In this document: positions 42,428-51,359 of the stretch, piece after piece
Layout: every line of letters begins with the position of its first letter
How positions within the stretch are numbered: the first letter of the stretch is position 1
Assembly (NCBI RefSeq): GCF_018917965.1
Contig: NZ_JAHLPP010000001.1
Location: 1,160,390 to 1,224,389, forward strand
From: Pseudoflavonifractor sp. MSJ-37
GTDB taxonomy: Bacteria; Bacillota; Clostridia; Oscillospirales; Oscillospiraceae
Length of the DNA: 64,000 nucleotides
Direction of reading: 5' to 3'
Notes under the pieces: model-generated
What the model was told of the DNA's origin: nothing
The model's input: only the letters and a program-made list of their open reading frames with translations
The model's database searches: none
Made by a program: the position numbers and the translations under genes

Positions 42428-43246
42428 ATGTCTAAATTACACGTCTACATTGATGGGACATGGCTATTCAAGGTTGTTGAAGGCAATGTATTTGATCGTT
42501 TTTTAGTGAACCCGCGTTATTTCACAATTGACTTTAACAAGTTAAATTCCCTGATGTTACAGCATATTGCCAAACAGCATCCGGAGTGTACCGAACTCGG
42601 AAACTGCTATTTTGTCACCTCTCTATTTAATATTCCTGCCGATTTTGATAATTGGGTAGGCAAGCGCATTACACACCCGTATGGTGGGCAGGCTATTACT
42701 GTTACGCAATGGAATATTGATGTTACAAAGCAAAATATTGCAGATCGTGAGAAATTTACAAATGCGGCCATTGCAGCTGGATATGATCCAAACTGTATTT
42801 TCCGTATTGATTTACAGGAATGGATGCTCTTGAATTTGTTACATCCAGATTTGCGCTATCAAGAAAAGCAGGTTGACACCACAGTTGTTGCTCTATTAGT
42901 TAGAGATGCAATAGAACATTCGGACGATTGTTTCGCTTTAGTTGCGGGGGATTCTGACATTTTGCCTGCTATTCAAGTAGCATATCCCAATTATACCCAA
43001 AATGTATTTCCCGTGCTTACATCCCCCAATGAACGCGATGGTCGAAATCGCCAAACTTCATTTAAGTATTCTCAATACAACTTCCAGATCAATACTTTGG
43101 TTTTACAAAATCATGTTGGCGATATTATGGCAGGCAATGTTTATCAATGCACAGAGTGCCACAAATATTTCACTACGCTGAATCCCATTGACCCTGCAAA
43201 AATTGCATCTGGTGCAATTTTACCGCGGTGTGGACGGTGTCGATGA
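42428..43246 (+). CDS. NYN (PIN-like) domain protein with C-terminal zinc ribbon
   Basis: A 272-residue protein. The N-terminal NYN/LabA-like nuclease fold is seen in LHVYIDGTWLFKVVEG (first acidic residue), KQVDTTVVALLVRDAIEHSDD and FALVAGDSDILPAIQVA (the DSD cluster). The C-terminus carries two Cys pairs (CTECHKYF and PRCGRCR), a likely zinc ribbon. NYN domains cut RNA or bind nucleic acid. The gene is AT-rich, points against the transfer operon, has its own promoter and terminator and splits mobC from the relaxase: a cargo or defence/regulatory gene. Start 42428 follows GGGGAGG. Confidence 0.75.
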   Translation: MSKLHVYIDGTWLFKVVEGNVFDRFLVNPRYFTIDFNKLNSLMLQHIAKQHPECTELGNCYFVTSLFNIPADFDNWVGKRITHPYGGQAITVTQWNIDVTKQNIADREKFTNAAIAAGYDPNCIFRIDLQEWMLLNLLHPDLRYQEKQVDTTVVALLVRDAIEHSDDCFALVAGDSDILPAIQVAYPNYTQNVFPVLTSPNERDGRNRQTSFKYSQYNFQINTLVLQNHVGDIMAGNVYQCTECHKYFTTLNPIDPAKIASGAILPRCGRCR

Positions 43247-43254
43247 CCATAAGG

Positions 43255-43299
43255 CCAAGGGTAGAGCAACGGTATCGTTGCTCTACCCTTGGTTTATTT
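43255..43299 (+). terminator. Terminator of the NYN gene
   Basis: A perfect 17-bp stem (CCAAGGGTAGAGCAACG with its complement) and a 4-base loop, then TTTATTTAT. It ends next to the convergent mobC stop. Confidence 0.88.
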
Positions 43300-43642
43300 A
43301 TAATTCCACCACTGCCGACAGCTTTTTCAGCAGCTCGGACAGCGGCTCCCAAAGGTTAGCATAGTCCTTTTGGAGCGCCGCGATCTCCGAGGGATAGATG
43401 CCGTAGGTGTTGGCATGGACAGCCACTTGGTTTAGGTTGTTGGCACACCGCCGCTGCAAAGCTACCAGCTCCCGGATGTCCGAGAGGTCAACATGGAGAA
43501 CATAGCCGTTGAGTGCCATTTTCCGCATATAGGCTCCCATGTTGGAGATCCCAGCCTCGGTCATGCGGTCAGCGATCAGCGCCTGCTCCTCTGGCGTCAC
43601 CATCACATGAAGATGGACAGAACGCCGCCGCTTTTTTGTCAC
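43298..43642 (-). CDS. MobC-like relaxosome protein of the conjugative element
   Basis: A 114-residue protein: basic start TKKRRRSVHLHVMVTPEEQAL, ribbon-helix-helix-like region, then VALQRRCANNLNQVAVHANTYG, the MobC signature. It would help the relaxase open oriT. Its start overlaps the upstream gene by four bases (ATGA). Normally adjacent to the relaxase; here separated by the NYN gene and a small membrane gene. Confidence 0.85.
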   Translation of the reverse strand: MTKKRRRSVHLHVMVTPEEQALIADRMTEAGISNMGAYMRKMALNGYVLHVDLSDIRELVALQRRCANNLNQVAVHANTYGIYPSEIAALQKDYANLWEPLSELLKKLSAVVEL

Positions 43643-43812
43643 CGCTCCTCACGCTCCCGGCTGCGGCGCTTGGGCGGGTGTTCCCGCACCTTGTCCAGCG
43701 GCTTTTCCGACCGGGGCGGCACAGGCAGATTGTTGATGATGCCGTCGATCATGTTCCCGTTCTGCTCCATCGCAAGCTCGGCGTTCTTGTTGGGATTGCG
43801 TTCCTGATCCAT
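43639..43812 (-). CDS. Small hypothetical transfer-region protein
   Basis: A 57-residue, highly charged protein (MDQERNPNKNAELAMEQNGN then EHPPKRRSREREER). AGGAGGACA precedes the ATG at 43812. It is coupled to mobC by overlap. No recognised domain. Confidence 0.55.
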   Translation of the reverse strand: MDQERNPNKNAELAMEQNGNMIDGIINNLPVPPRSEKPLDKVREHPPKRRSREREER

Positions 43813-43822
43813 AAATGTCCTC

Positions 43823-44401
43823 CTATCTGTCGCCCCGGTCAGGGGCATTTTTCTTTGGGGCAGCTTGGCCCCGGTCAGCCTCGACCTGTTTTGCGGCGGT
43901 TTTCATCTGCTCCCGGATCGAACGGGGTCTGTCGGGATTGTCGGGCGCAGGCCGCAGCTCATAGTCAGACGCCTGCCGCTTCGTCAATGGCCGTGTGTAG
44001 GTCAAATGCCCCCACGCCAGAAAAGACCCATTTTCAACCGGGATGCGCTGATCATAGTTGACGATCTCATCTGGGGCGTTGCGGGGCGGCTTGGGGAATG
44101 TCCCAATGTCCACGGGGCGCTGGGTGGAATAATACTTGTAAAGGCCGGGGGCCTCGACCCGCCTGACACTGACATTGTAAAGGCGCTGGTACTCCTGTAC
44201 CCGCGCCGTAAAGTCCTGTTCCAGAGCGGCGCGGTCGCTGCCGTAATGCCCCCATTCATACTGCCGCTGGCCGTCCTTGTCATCATAGCAAGCCCATGTG
44301 ACATAGGGCGAGGGCGCAGCGGGGTTATGCCCCAGCGCAAAGCCCCTGCCGTTTTCCAGCATGACGGCCTTGATGATCTCATAGCCTTGGTTTTTGTCCA
44401 T
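43823..44401 (-). CDS. Hypothetical transfer-region protein
   Basis: A 192-residue soluble protein. The N-terminus GYEIIKAVMLENGRGFALGHNP is followed by PYVTWACYDDKDGQRQYEWGHY, a pattern seen in unnamed proteins of these elements. The C-terminus is Pro/Arg rich. No catalytic motif seen. It lies in the transfer operon, ten bases downstream of the next gene. Confidence 0.6.
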   Translation of the reverse strand: MDKNQGYEIIKAVMLENGRGFALGHNPAAPSPYVTWACYDDKDGQRQYEWGHYGSDRAALEQDFTARVQEYQRLYNVSVRRVEAPGLYKYYSTQRPVDIGTFPKPPRNAPDEIVNYDQRIPVENGSFLAWGHLTYTRPLTKRQASDYELRPAPDNPDRPRSIREQMKTAAKQVEADRGQAAPKKNAPDRGDR

Positions 44402-44410
44402 ATACCCTCC

Positions 44411-45367
44411 TCACCGTGATACATCTTTCTCCGCCCGTTTCGCAAAGGGCTGAAGCTGATAGGGGCTTTTGCCGTCCTCCGGGCGCAGGAAGTCCAGCCT
44501 TGCGGCGGCACGGATGGCGTTCTGATTGAGCTGCCGCTGCCATGCCCCTTGGCTGGGCGCCCATTTGAAGCCCTCGCTTTTGAGTGCCTGCCGGGTATCG
44601 GCGTCCGGCTTATCCGCAAAAATGAGCTGCAAGCGGTTCTCCGCCTCGTTGACCTTGGCCTCACCGCCAGGGAATGTCCAGCCGACGAACTCCGCCTTAT
44701 GGCTCAGCTCCTCGATGCGCTGGCGCACACGGCGGATATTGGCGTTATTGTTGGTGAGCAGATAGGACGGAAACGGAACGGGATCTTTGCACCAGTCTTG
44801 GGACATGGCCGCCTTGACCTTTTCCTCCTGCTCCGCCGTCAGCTCGGGGCAGCCCTCCAGCGTCTTGTGCTTGCGGTAGTAGGCATTGACCGCCTTCATC
44901 ATGGCCTGCTGAGACTCCATTCCCTCCAGCTTTTTTGTGAGCTTTTCCACGGCAAGGTCATCGTCGGCGCTGATCCCGCCCCGGCCTATGGAGCGGATCT
45001 TGTCCAGCAGCTTTTCAATTTCGGCGTACTCACCGTAGTTGCGATCCCGGGCGGCGTTCTGCTTGGCCTTTTTCGCCACGGGGAAATTGCCGCCCCCGGT
45101 GATCAGAATAGACGGCACACGGGCGTCAATGGCGTTGCGCTCATTGAGGTTTTCCGCCAATCTGCGGGCGTAGCGGTCAACAAGAGCGTCGATCTTATCG
45201 TGGTACATGGGATCGACCCGCGCTTTCTGCTTCTCTGCCAGCGCATAGGCTTCATCCACCATCGCCCGGTAGCCCGCCGTGGCCGAGCCGGGGGCATAGT
45301 CGGAATAGCTGTTCATGTCCTTTGCCCGCTTTGCCGCCGCCTCGCTGATCTCATAATATTTAGGCAT
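44411..45367 (-). CDS. Hypothetical transfer-region protein with DNA-binding-like C-terminus
   Basis: A 318-residue, helix-rich protein (PKYYEISEAAAKRAKDMNSY). Near residue 270 ALKSEGFKWAPSQGAWQRQL recurs in many phage and element proteins of unknown function. ATG 45367 has GAAAGGAG. Palindrome copy 5 lies 22 bases upstream of the start. Confidence 0.65.
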   Translation of the reverse strand: MPKYYEISEAAAKRAKDMNSYSDYAPGSATAGYRAMVDEAYALAEKQKARVDPMYHDKIDALVDRYARRLAENLNERNAIDARVPSILITGGGNFPVAKKAKQNAARDRNYGEYAEIEKLLDKIRSIGRGGISADDDLAVEKLTKKLEGMESQQAMMKAVNAYYRKHKTLEGCPELTAEQEEKVKAAMSQDWCKDPVPFPSYLLTNNNANIRRVRQRIEELSHKAEFVGWTFPGGEAKVNEAENRLQLIFADKPDADTRQALKSEGFKWAPSQGAWQRQLNQNAIRAAARLDFLRPEDGKSPYQLQPFAKRAEKDVSR

Positions 45368-45390
45368 TATTTCTCCTTTCAGCCGGGACT

Positions 45391-45409
45391 TCGGGACAAA
45401 ATGTCCCAA
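45391..45409. repeat. ICE palindrome copy 5
   Basis: TCGGGACA-AAA-TGTCCCAA; arms extend to 45389-45411. Located just before the ribosome site of the 318-residue protein gene. Confidence 0.85.
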
Positions 45410-45541
45410 AGCTCCGGCGCTTGGATGTGGAAAGCATTTCTGCAAAAACAGGGGCGGACGGGAAAACATACCGCCCACCCCAAAAGCGCCCCGGAAAAGC
45501 CTTGTAAATGCGGGCGTTTTCCGGGGCTATTTTTCCACGCG

Positions 45542-45892
45542 CTACCTCCGCTTGCGGCGCATATACGCCCGCTTCTGCTCCCGCAGGGCAGCCCCGGCGC
45601 AGACCGGGGAGCAGTACCGCTGCCGCCCATCCGGGAGGAAAGCCCTGCCGCATACCGGGCAAGGCCGGGTTTCTGTGATACGCTCCACGGTCAACGACCT
45701 TTCCAGCACGGGATCAAGGGGCAGCACCGCCGAACAAAAGTAGCGACAATACGCCCCTGTCCAGCACTTGCCCAGCATATAGCAAGGAGCATCCAGCGGC
45801 AGGCAGCCATAGTCTTTATCGTAGTTGGCGCACCATTTTGTCACCAGCTTACGAATCGCCGTTTTTTCCTGCCGAGTCAGTTCACGGCTCAT
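45542..45892 (-). CDS. Cysteine-rich VLP-type protein
   Basis: A 116-residue protein with about eleven Cys: WCANYDKDYGCLPLDAPCYM, then GKCWTGAYCRYFCSAVLPL and a zinc-ribbon end (CPVCGRAFLPDGRQRYCSPVC). Matches the cysteine-rich VLP domain proteins of Tn1549-like elements. Likely metal-binding; function unknown. Overlaps the next small gene by 11 bases. Confidence 0.7.
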   Translation of the reverse strand: MSRELTRQEKTAIRKLVTKWCANYDKDYGCLPLDAPCYMLGKCWTGAYCRYFCSAVLPLDPVLERSLTVERITETRPCPVCGRAFLPDGRQRYCSPVCAGAALREQKRAYMRRKRR

Positions 45893-46067
45893 GTTTGCCC
45901 CCTGTCTTTAGCGTGAGCTGTTCCCGGTAGCAGAACACGCAGCCGATCCCGCGCCAGTAGGGGCAGCCGTCGCAGCGGGAGCCTTTGGGCGGCAGGTTGG
46001 GCGGAGCACCCTTAAAGTAGCTTTTTTCTTTCATAAAGTTCTCATAGGGGCTGTTGGTAAATCTCAT
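45882..46067 (-). CDS. Small Cys-rich protein
   Basis: A 61-residue protein with a compact motif CDGCPYWRGIGCVFC, possibly zinc-binding. Coupled to DUF4366 by ATGA overlap. Unknown function. Confidence 0.6.
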   Translation of the reverse strand: MRFTNSPYENFMKEKSYFKGAPPNLPPKGSRCDGCPYWRGIGCVFCYREQLTLKTGGKHEP

Positions 46068-46783
46068 TCCTCTCCCTCACTTTCCGTTTCCTCCTCGTCC
46101 TCCCAAGGCGGGGTATCGTCGTAATCGTCACCGTAGTCCTCCGCAGCGTCGGCGGCCTGCTGCTTTTTGGGGCGGTAGATCTTAAAATACCAGCCAGCCC
46201 CGCCGCCGATGACCGCCACGGCCAGCACCAGCAGGATCGTCCCGCCGCTGCTCTTGGGCTGCTCCGGCTCGGGGTCAGGCTCCGGCTCTACCACAGGCAC
46301 AGGTTCGGAAGCCTTGCCCTGACACTCACCCATGTTCACGGCGCAGACGGTACAAGCCGTGTTGATAGCGCCCACGGCGCATTTATCGGCGCAGGAACAC
46401 TCCGGCAGCTCACCGCCCGCCGCCTGCATCGCCGCCAGCAGGTCGGCCTCGTCCACCATGTTCAAGAAATAGGTCTGGTACTGCTCGCCGTCCTCGTCGG
46501 TGGGCTTGTCGTAGTCAATGACAATGTAAAAGGTATTGCCGCCGCTGGTCTGCACCGTGATGAACTGCTTGTTGGTGGCCTTGTCGTAGAGCAGATCACG
46601 GGTCACAAGGTTGCCGTCCTCGGTGAAGCCCTCGCCGGGGTCAACGGTTTCGGCGGGCAGCGCCTCCACCGGGGCAAGGCCGTCCCATTCCTCACCGCCC
46701 CCAGCGTAGGCCGTGACCGCCATGCCGCACATCAAAACAGCGGCGCAGAGCGCCGCCGTCAGCTTCTTCATCCACTTGTTCAT
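46064..46783 (-). CDS. DUF4366 membrane-anchored protein
   Basis: A 239-residue exported protein: signal peptide WMKKLTAALCAAVLMCGMAV, extracellular domain with NKQFITVQTSGGNTFYIVIDY, a Cys-rich stretch (CSCADKCAVGAINTACTVC), Pro/Glu-rich spacer, one C-terminal transmembrane helix (GGTILLVLAVAVIGGGAGWYF) and an acidic cytoplasmic tail. Probably part of the mating channel at the cell surface. Overlaps DUF4315. Confidence 0.8.
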   Translation of the reverse strand: MNKWMKKLTAALCAAVLMCGMAVTAYAGGGEEWDGLAPVEALPAETVDPGEGFTEDGNLVTRDLLYDKATNKQFITVQTSGGNTFYIVIDYDKPTDEDGEQYQTYFLNMVDEADLLAAMQAAGGELPECSCADKCAVGAINTACTVCAVNMGECQGKASEPVPVVEPEPDPEPEQPKSSGGTILLVLAVAVIGGGAGWYFKIYRPKKQQAADAAEDYGDDYDDTPPWEDEEETESEGEE

Positions 46784-47037
46784 TCGCTGTCCTCCTTGTC
46801 TGTGGAATCGGACTTCGGGACATTCTGTCCCAAAGTGCCGCCGCTCTTGATGGTCTGGAGCAGCATGGGCAGGTCGGTGAGCGAAACGCTCATGCTGCGC
46901 ACGATCTCCACGATCTCGCTGTTCTCGGCCTTCAGCTTTTTCTGTTCCAGCTCCTTGAGCCGTGCCTGCTGCTCGTTGATCTTGGCCGTGACCTTTTCGA
47001 TCTCGGTCTGAATTTTCGCGCTTTTGGAGATAGCCAT
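46780..47037 (-). CDS. DUF4315 family protein
   Basis: An 85-residue coiled-coil protein (KIQTEIEKVTAKINEQQARL), a regular partner of DUF4366 in these transfer operons. Its C-terminus GTLGQNVPKSDSTDKEDSE is encoded by palindrome copy 6 and looks like an added tail. Confidence 0.8.
   Translation of the reverse strand: MAISKSAKIQTEIEKVTAKINEQQARLKELEQKKLKAENSEIVEIVRSMSVSLTDLPMLLQTIKSGGTLGQNVPKSDSTDKEDSE
46815..46833. repeat. ICE palindrome copy 6
   Basis: TCGGGACA-TTC-TGTCCCAA, inside the last codons of DUF4315 and 32 bases before the DUF4366 start. Confidence 0.85.
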
Positions 47038-47049
47038 AGAAACCTCCTG

Positions 47050-48699
47050 TCAAAACAATTTTCCGTAGGCGTAGAAATGGGACTGCCAGTAACTCGTGTT
47101 GAGGTTGGCATAGCTGATGGGGTCGCCACAATGAAGCATCCAGCCGTCGCCCACATAGATGCCCACATGGGAGATCCCCGGCGTTTCATAAGTCCCCGTG
47201 AAAAATACCAAGTCGCCGGGTTTGGGGCTGCTTGTCCGAGTGGAGATGTTGTATAGCCCCTGCGCCCCCAGCCGCCCAAAGTCCCAGCCGCATTGATTGT
47301 AAACATAGCTGACGAAGCCGGAGCAGTCAAAGGATGTGGACGGGCTGCTGCCGCCCCACACATAGGGATAGCCCACATACTTTTCCGCCTCTTTTAGAAT
47401 GGCGGCAAAGGTTTCATCGGCAAGGTAGTCCTCCGGGATCTCATGTGCCGGGGGCTTGTTGGTGTACTTGCCCACATAGGGCGAGGACGGGAACAGGTCG
47501 GGGCGGTTGCCCAGCGTCGCCATGTATAAGGCATACCGGGACAGGGTTTCCTCGCCCATGATGTAGACGGGCAGATGGGAGAGATTGAAGTTTTCCAGCG
47601 TCACGGTGCAGATGTAATAATCGTAATACACCCGGTAGGTGTCGCTGTGGGTGTTGCCGTCCTCGTCCGTCCAAGTGTCTGTTTCCAAGTAATACCGCTG
47701 TTCCACCACCACATCCTCGGTCAGAATGTACTGGCGGTCAAAGAGCATTTGGAGCGTCCCCCGCACCTCGTCCAGCGTCCACTCACCCTCATGGAGCGCA
47801 CAGACGATGGACAGCAGCACATAGGGATCGTGTTCAATGGTGTCAAGGTCAAAATGGTATTCGTCATAATCGTGGGTGCGGGTGTAGGTGTCGAGGTAGC
47901 GTTGCAGCTCGTCCTCCAGAGCGCAGTAGGCGGCCTCCGCCCCCAGCAGGTCAGCGTCCTCGGCGGCATAGGTAGACGCGCCGATGGCTCCGGCCACGCC
48001 GTTGCCCACCGTTACCAGCGAGGACATACACGATTGCAGCACCACCAGCAGAAGAAACGCCGCCAGCAGCAGGAGCAACCCGCCGGGGTGTTCCTTGATG
48101 TAGGCGGACACCTTTTCCACCAGCTTGCCCGTGACGGACGCCGTACCCTCGGCGGCCTTGGCGGTCTGTCTGGCAGCCTCCCGCGCCTGCTTTGCGTACT
48201 GTCGCTTGATCTTCTGCTTTTGCAGATACCGGGACACCGCGCCGCCCTCCTGCATTTCCGGGTGTTCCTCCACGGTCTTGCGGTAGTAATAATCCGCTGT
48301 GGCCTTGATATGCTTGCTTTCGGCACGCTCCACCGCCTTTGCCGGGTGTTCCCGGATGGCCTTGCGGAGCTTGCGCCTGCCGAAGCGGTACACGGACTCT
48401 GCCGCCAGCTCGGAACGGTGCGCGCCCTCCGTGCCGACATTTTCATGCTCGACCTCATAGAGCTTGCCATGAACAAAGCCGTGGACGCCGTGTCCGGCGG
48501 TATGGGCAAGACGCTTGACCGCACCGGGCTTTTTCGGCGGCTTCTGTTTTGCCAGCTTCTCCCGGGCGGCGTCCAGCTTCTCGCCCCGGCGCTCCATCCT
48601 CAGCTTGGACGCCGCCGTCTGCTCCTGCCGGCTTTTCCACCGAAACTTGGACTTCGGGACATTTTGTCCCGAAGTGGGGTTACTCGTCTGTTCGCTCAT
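47050..48699 (-). CDS. NlpC/P60 (C40) peptidoglycan hydrolase of the transfer system
   Basis: A 549-residue protein. A cationic cytoplasmic N-terminus (about 190 residues) is followed by one transmembrane helix (GGLLLLLAAFLLLVVLQSC), a VirB8/TcpC-like or linker region, and a C-terminal NlpC/P60 domain with catalytic Cys in TSFDCSGFVSYVY and His in GISHVGIYVGDG. It would open the wall locally for the mating channel. ATG 48699 follows GGAGGATC. Codons 9-16 (SGQNVPKS) are palindrome copy 7. Confidence 0.88.
   Translation of the reverse strand: MSEQTSNPTSGQNVPKSKFRWKSRQEQTAASKLRMERRGEKLDAAREKLAKQKPPKKPGAVKRLAHTAGHGVHGFVHGKLYEVEHENVGTEGAHRSELAAESVYRFGRRKLRKAIREHPAKAVERAESKHIKATADYYYRKTVEEHPEMQEGGAVSRYLQKQKIKRQYAKQAREAARQTAKAAEGTASVTGKLVEKVSAYIKEHPGGLLLLLAAFLLLVVLQSCMSSLVTVGNGVAGAIGASTYAAEDADLLGAEAAYCALEDELQRYLDTYTRTHDYDEYHFDLDTIEHDPYVLLSIVCALHEGEWTLDEVRGTLQMLFDRQYILTEDVVVEQRYYLETDTWTDEDGNTHSDTYRVYYDYYICTVTLENFNLSHLPVYIMGEETLSRYALYMATLGNRPDLFPSSPYVGKYTNKPPAHEIPEDYLADETFAAILKEAEKYVGYPYVWGGSSPSTSFDCSGFVSYVYNQCGWDFGRLGAQGLYNISTRTSSPKPGDLVFFTGTYETPGISHVGIYVGDGWMLHCGDPISYANLNTSYWQSHFYAYGKLF
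48654..48672. repeat. ICE palindrome copy 7
   Basis: TCGGGACA-TTT-TGTCCCGA; the full dyad covers 48651-48675 without mismatch. It lies five bases after the virB4 stop and inside the first codons of the NlpC/P60 gene. Confidence 0.88.
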
Positions 48700-51025
48700 G
48701 GGCAAGATCCTCCGGGCGGGTCGTCAGCAGGTCGTAGATCTCTCCTCGGGGGAAACGGTCTACAAACGGGATGGTGACATTTCCATAGAACAGCAAGCCC
48801 TCGCCGGAATTGGAGTGCGTGATGTAGGAGAGCTGATGCTCGGAAATGCCAAGCTGCTTTGCCAAGATCGCACGGTCGCTCTGCGCCTGCGACAGCAGCA
48901 CCATGAAATCCGTGTTGTCCAGAATGTTCTCAATCTCCCGGCTGGCCAGCAGGTCTTTCACATTCTGCGTCAGCGCCGAGGGGACGCACCCCTTTTTGCG
49001 GAGCATTTTCCAGACCGCCACAAAGTAGCTGGCCGTCAGCGGATCACGGAGCAGGATATGGAACTCGTCAAAGTAGCACCAAGTCGCCACGCCCTCGGCG
49101 TGGTTGGCGTTCACCGCCGCCGTGACAAATTCATTGGTGGTGTGCATGGCGATCTTGCGGAGGTTTTCGCCCAAGCCTTTTAAGACGATGCAGACCACAC
49201 GGGAATTGAGGTCAACATTGGTGGGATGATTGAACAGGTTGAGAGAGCCTGTGCAGTAAAGCTCCAGCGCCGTCGCCACCCGCCGCGCCTCCGGCTCGGG
49301 CTGGCGCAGCAGCTCCTCATACAGATCTTGCAGCAGCGGCGTTTTGGCCGTTTCCAGCCCGAGCGCCATTTCCCGGTAGACCAGCCGCACACAGCGGTCA
49401 ATGACGGTTTTCTCGATGGGCTGCAAGCCCTCCTTGCCGCCTACGATCAGCTCACACAGGGACAGCAGAAAATCCGCCTTCATGGAAAGCGGACTGTCCT
49501 CGTCGTTGATGTTCATTTGCAAATCCATAGGCGAAATGTGGTGCGGGCTGTCCGGGGCGATCTCGATGACCTGCCCACCCAAGCGCCGCACCAGCGGGGC
49601 ATATTCGCCCATCGGGTCAACCACGATGATGCGGTCATTGGTGGCGAGGAACACATTGATCAGCTCACGCTTGGCGGCGAAGCTCTTGCCGCTGCCCGTA
49701 GAGCCGAGATACATTCCGTTGGCGGACTTCAGCTTTTTGCGGTCAGCCATGATGACATTGTTGGAAAGAGCGTTCATGCCGTAGTAAAGCGCCTGCCCGT
49801 CCATGCGAAGCTCCCGGGTCATAAAGGGAATGAAGATGGCCGTGGAGCTGGTAGTCATGCCCCGCTGAATTTCAATGCCGTTGTAGCCGAGAGCCAGCGA
49901 GGACACAAAGCCCTGCTCCTGCTGCCAGACCAGACGGCGCAGAGCGCAGTTATATTTCTGCGCGATGCCGCTCACCGTGAACACATCGTTTTCAAGGCGC
50001 TGCCGGGTGGGAGCGAGGTTCACCACCGTAAAGGTCAGCAGGAACATTCGCTCGTTGCGGCTTTGCAGGTCGGAGAGCAGCTCGGCGGCGTCCTTGGAAA
50101 AGGTAATGAGGTCAGGCGGCAAAATCTCCATGTCGTACCCGGCACGGACAGCCTTTTTCTGTTCCTCTGCTTTCATGCGGCCTATGTCGGAGATCTTTCC
50201 CTTGATCGTCTTAATGGCCTTGAGCTGGTCTACCGTCTGAATGTGCATGGTGACGGTCAGCTCGGCGTCCAGCTCCAAAATCTCCGCCAGCAGCTTATCC
50301 GAAAGCTCCGACGCCATGATCTGCAAATAGGACGCCGCGCCCCACATCTGGCCGACACGGAAAGTCCGGCTCTGCCGAAAGTCGAAACTGTCCGGGGCGA
50401 TGTAGTCCTTTGTCCCCATGCCCGTCTTGGGAATGTCCTTCCACGCAAAGCGGAACGGCTCACGCCCGCCGGGATGCATCTGCCCATGCAGCACCGCCAG
50501 CCGATCCCGGCCATCCAGCGGGCGGGACTGGACGCCCAGCCGTTTCAGATTGCCCATGACATCCGCCTCCACGCGCCCCAGCCGTGGACGCGCCTCCGCC
50601 ACACCCTCGGCGGGCAGGCCAAAGGTAATGTACTTGTACCGCTCAATACCGTTGTTGCTCTTGGCGATCTGGCCTTTGAGCATTTCCACATATTCGCCCC
50701 GGATGCTGTTGAAAGCATCCTCCTGCGCCGGGATATTCACTTTGTAGCGGTTGGCATTGCGGCTGCGGCGGTTGACAAAGGAAAGCTGGAATGGCAGAGA
50801 GCTGTCAAAATAATTCAGGCACGCGCTCCACCCGCTGATAATGGCAGTCTGATCCTCCGTGGACGCCACGGCATAATTGATGTCCTCATATTCCAGCGTC
50901 TTTGTGTAAAGCCCGCCGGGGATTTGGCAGATCCCGTCCGGGTGCATGGCGATATAAGGAATGGTCTGCTGGGCGGACAGCGCCCGGTGCTTATTTGCGT
51001 TTTTCTGCTTTTTTGCTTTGCTCAA
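48680..51025 (-). CDS. virB4: VirB4-family conjugation ATPase
   Basis: A 781-residue cytoplasmic ATPase powering the type IV channel. Walker A is YLGSTGSGKSFAAKRELI, Walker B-like IIVVDPMGEY and WCYFDEFHILL, with a late SQAQSDRAILAKQLGIS. The start is TTG 51025, preceded by GGAGGAG; it overlaps the prgI 3' end by 35 bases. The frame extends upstream to 51055 but without RBS. Confidence 0.93.
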   Translation of the reverse strand: MSKAKKQKNANKHRALSAQQTIPYIAMHPDGICQIPGGLYTKTLEYEDINYAVASTEDQTAIISGWSACLNYFDSSLPFQLSFVNRRSRNANRYKVNIPAQEDAFNSIRGEYVEMLKGQIAKSNNGIERYKYITFGLPAEGVAEARPRLGRVEADVMGNLKRLGVQSRPLDGRDRLAVLHGQMHPGGREPFRFAWKDIPKTGMGTKDYIAPDSFDFRQSRTFRVGQMWGAASYLQIMASELSDKLLAEILELDAELTVTMHIQTVDQLKAIKTIKGKISDIGRMKAEEQKKAVRAGYDMEILPPDLITFSKDAAELLSDLQSRNERMFLLTFTVVNLAPTRQRLENDVFTVSGIAQKYNCALRRLVWQQEQGFVSSLALGYNGIEIQRGMTTSSTAIFIPFMTRELRMDGQALYYGMNALSNNVIMADRKKLKSANGMYLGSTGSGKSFAAKRELINVFLATNDRIIVVDPMGEYAPLVRRLGGQVIEIAPDSPHHISPMDLQMNINDEDSPLSMKADFLLSLCELIVGGKEGLQPIEKTVIDRCVRLVYREMALGLETAKTPLLQDLYEELLRQPEPEARRVATALELYCTGSLNLFNHPTNVDLNSRVVCIVLKGLGENLRKIAMHTTNEFVTAAVNANHAEGVATWCYFDEFHILLRDPLTASYFVAVWKMLRKKGCVPSALTQNVKDLLASREIENILDNTDFMVLLSQAQSDRAILAKQLGISEHQLSYITHSNSGEGLLFYGNVTIPFVDRFPRGEIYDLLTTRPEDLAHERTDE

Positions 51026-51359
51026 TAGGCTCCTCCTTCCGTGCAAATGAGGCATAGATATTTTCCGTTCGGTACGGTCGGATGCCGGGGCGGGTAAACT
51101 TGACCCGGATGATATTGCGGATCACCTTTTCAAAGGGTAAGCCGTCCTTTTCGTACATCGCCAGCAGGAACGCCGGGAGCATGATCGTCAGCATAGCGAA
51201 CAGCGCCCCGGTGTTGCCGATGACCTGCCGGGTCAAAAGGTAGGTGGGAACGCCGATAGCCGCCCCAATGCCGAAGCAAATGAGCTGCCGCTTGGTGAGG
51301 TTGAACGCGATCTTTGTCTTGATCTTGGAAAGGTCGTTCGGGACATTCACATAGGGCAT
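50991..51359 (-). CDS. prgI: PrgI family membrane protein
   Basis: A 122-residue protein: YVNVPNDLSKIKTKIAFNLTKRQ is the PrgI signature, followed by two transmembrane helices (LICFGIGAAIGVPTYLL, GALFAMLTIMLPAFLLAMY) and a basic C-terminal tail. VirB3-like inner-membrane partner of VirB4, directly upstream of it. Its ATG overlaps the TGA of the MT-A70 gene. Confidence 0.9.
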   Translation of the reverse strand: MPYVNVPNDLSKIKTKIAFNLTKRQLICFGIGAAIGVPTYLLTRQVIGNTGALFAMLTIMLPAFLLAMYEKDGLPFEKVIRNIIRVKFTRPGIRPYRTENIYASFARKEEPIEQSKKAEKRK

